From Gyrodactylus bullatarudis (lineage: Eukaryota > Platyhelminthes > Monogenea > Gyrodactylidea > Gyrodactylidae), in contig SSNU01000104.1 in assembly GCA_012064415.1 (NCBI GenBank), positions 319,089 to 383,088 of the forward strand: a stretch of 64,000 bases of DNA, in the 5' to 3' direction. The stretch's first letter is position 1. Every line of letters starts with the position of its first letter. The notes beneath the pieces were generated by a model that ran no database searches, was not told the origin of the DNA, and worked only from the letters and a program-made list of their open reading frames with translations. The translations under genes were made by a program, and so were the position numbers. This document shows positions 63,120-64,000 of this stretch, piece by piece.

Positions 63120-63330
63120 TGTCGAACTTTTTGTCTAATGATGATCCCAAATATCAGCATCAAATTCATTTAAATCTTAGAAATCGATAAAAATTTGAGC
63201 TCAAACGTTGAAAAAAGTGGAAATTGAGGCGTTTTCCGAAAATGGCCAAATCTTTCTCAAATTGAATTTATTCGGAATTATATTTCTTCTATCAGCTCAT
63301 TTCTTAATGGAATCCAAAAAAAATTATTCA
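63120..63330. repeat. Fold-back family FB-1, partial copy
   Basis: GATCCCAAATATCAGCATCA, GAAATCGATAAAAATTTGAG and GTTGAAAAAAGTGG follow the same order as the right arm at 41540-41640, and ATCAGCTCATTTC matches the outer segment. The left arm is missing. Confidence 0.6.
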
Positions 63331-64000
63331 GAAAAAATTGAAATTTCTGACATTTCAACTAGTCTTAGAACAAAGGGTCTCTCGAATCAAGAAAATGTCC
63401 TCATCAGTTGAGAATAACGAACTAGTTGGAATTATTCCCTTCTCTACTCTGAAAATTTTGTTAATTGAGTCAACGAAAAGACTGCAATTTGGCTCATCCA
63501 TGAGATTTTGCACGTGAAAAAATTGGAGCAGCCTTTCTTACTATGTTTTTCCAAAATTTAGAGGAAAATGAGTTTATCCCTAGAGAAAAATTGTTCCCGA
63601 GAGACTCTCTTACCCAAGTACTATTACAACTAATGTTGTATATTACTGTATTATTCTTGAGAAGAAAAATAATTTATATATATAAATACGTACGTGAGGA
63701 ACTCAAGAGGGGAGTTGTTTATTTAAGGCAATCAAATTCATTATTCTATCAAAATTTTCCCCTTCAAAATTTACTTAAATTTTTCTGAAATAATTCTAAT
63801 CAAGCTTATCTGATATTAATTATTTCTTTTCTCTCGGTGTATTTTCATTGATTACGTAATCAATTAACCAACTTTTTTTATTGTTAGAAGATATTCTGAG
63901 CTCCTTCGGACATATTTCTTTCTGATATAGAGATTTCATGTTGAAGATAACACAAATTATCATAAAGATTTTTTACATGATCTCTTCAGACTCTAACACT
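63331..64000. other. Window end, no gene seen
   Basis: AT-rich sequence. An 81-residue plus frame at 63543 has no recognisable signature. Confidence 0.35.

Overview
The window is eukaryotic nuclear DNA. It is very AT-rich and has spliced genes with short introns (39-60 bp alongside about 420-500 bp), GT..AG splice sites, and a dense population of decayed transposons. The gene set (Polycomb, FOXJ2/3-type forkhead), the intron sizes and the mix of piggyBac, mariner, hAT, non-LTR and Penelope-like remnants fit an arthropod. A copepod such as a sea louse is my best guess, but that is inference and cannot be proven from this window.

Layout. 1-9 kb is the gene-rich end. It holds the first exon of a multi-pass membrane protein (minus strand, donor at 1661), divergent from an intact intronless 399-residue gene of unknown function (2881-4080). 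Next come a 580-bp hAT-type MITE with a perfect 8-bp target duplication (4849-5428) and a five-exon FOXJ2/3 forkhead gene on the minus strand (6004-8489). An 82-bp TTAA-flanked MITE (8861-8942) sits just upstream of the forkhead gene. 9-46 kb has no gene I can support. It carries RT fragments of a non-LTR family, a broken piggyBac transposase with a short intron (13882-15570), a mariner 3' end (16817-16973), several fold-back (long inverted repeat) elements, a second non-LTR family with a perfect internal 127-bp duplication (28489-29381), and a tRNA-Glu-like SINE head (about 41849-41915). 46.4-49.3 kb holds a four-exon Polycomb (Pc) gene on the minus strand. 49.3-64 kb is again gene-free, with more copies of the two non-LTR families, a GIY-YIG endonuclease fragment of a Penelope-like element (58105-58248) and further fold-back copies.

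Functionally the two best genes are both nuclear regulators: a forkhead transcription factor and the chromodomain subunit of Polycomb repressive complex 1. They are 38 kb apart and nothing in the sequence links them. The most interesting coding observation is the Polycomb protein. Its Pc box lies in the middle of the chain instead of at the C-terminus, and the chain ends in a PIDLS motif of the CtBP-binding type. No clearly novel multi-gene system is visible; the novelty lies in this Polycomb architecture and in several short transposable-element families with well-defined ends.
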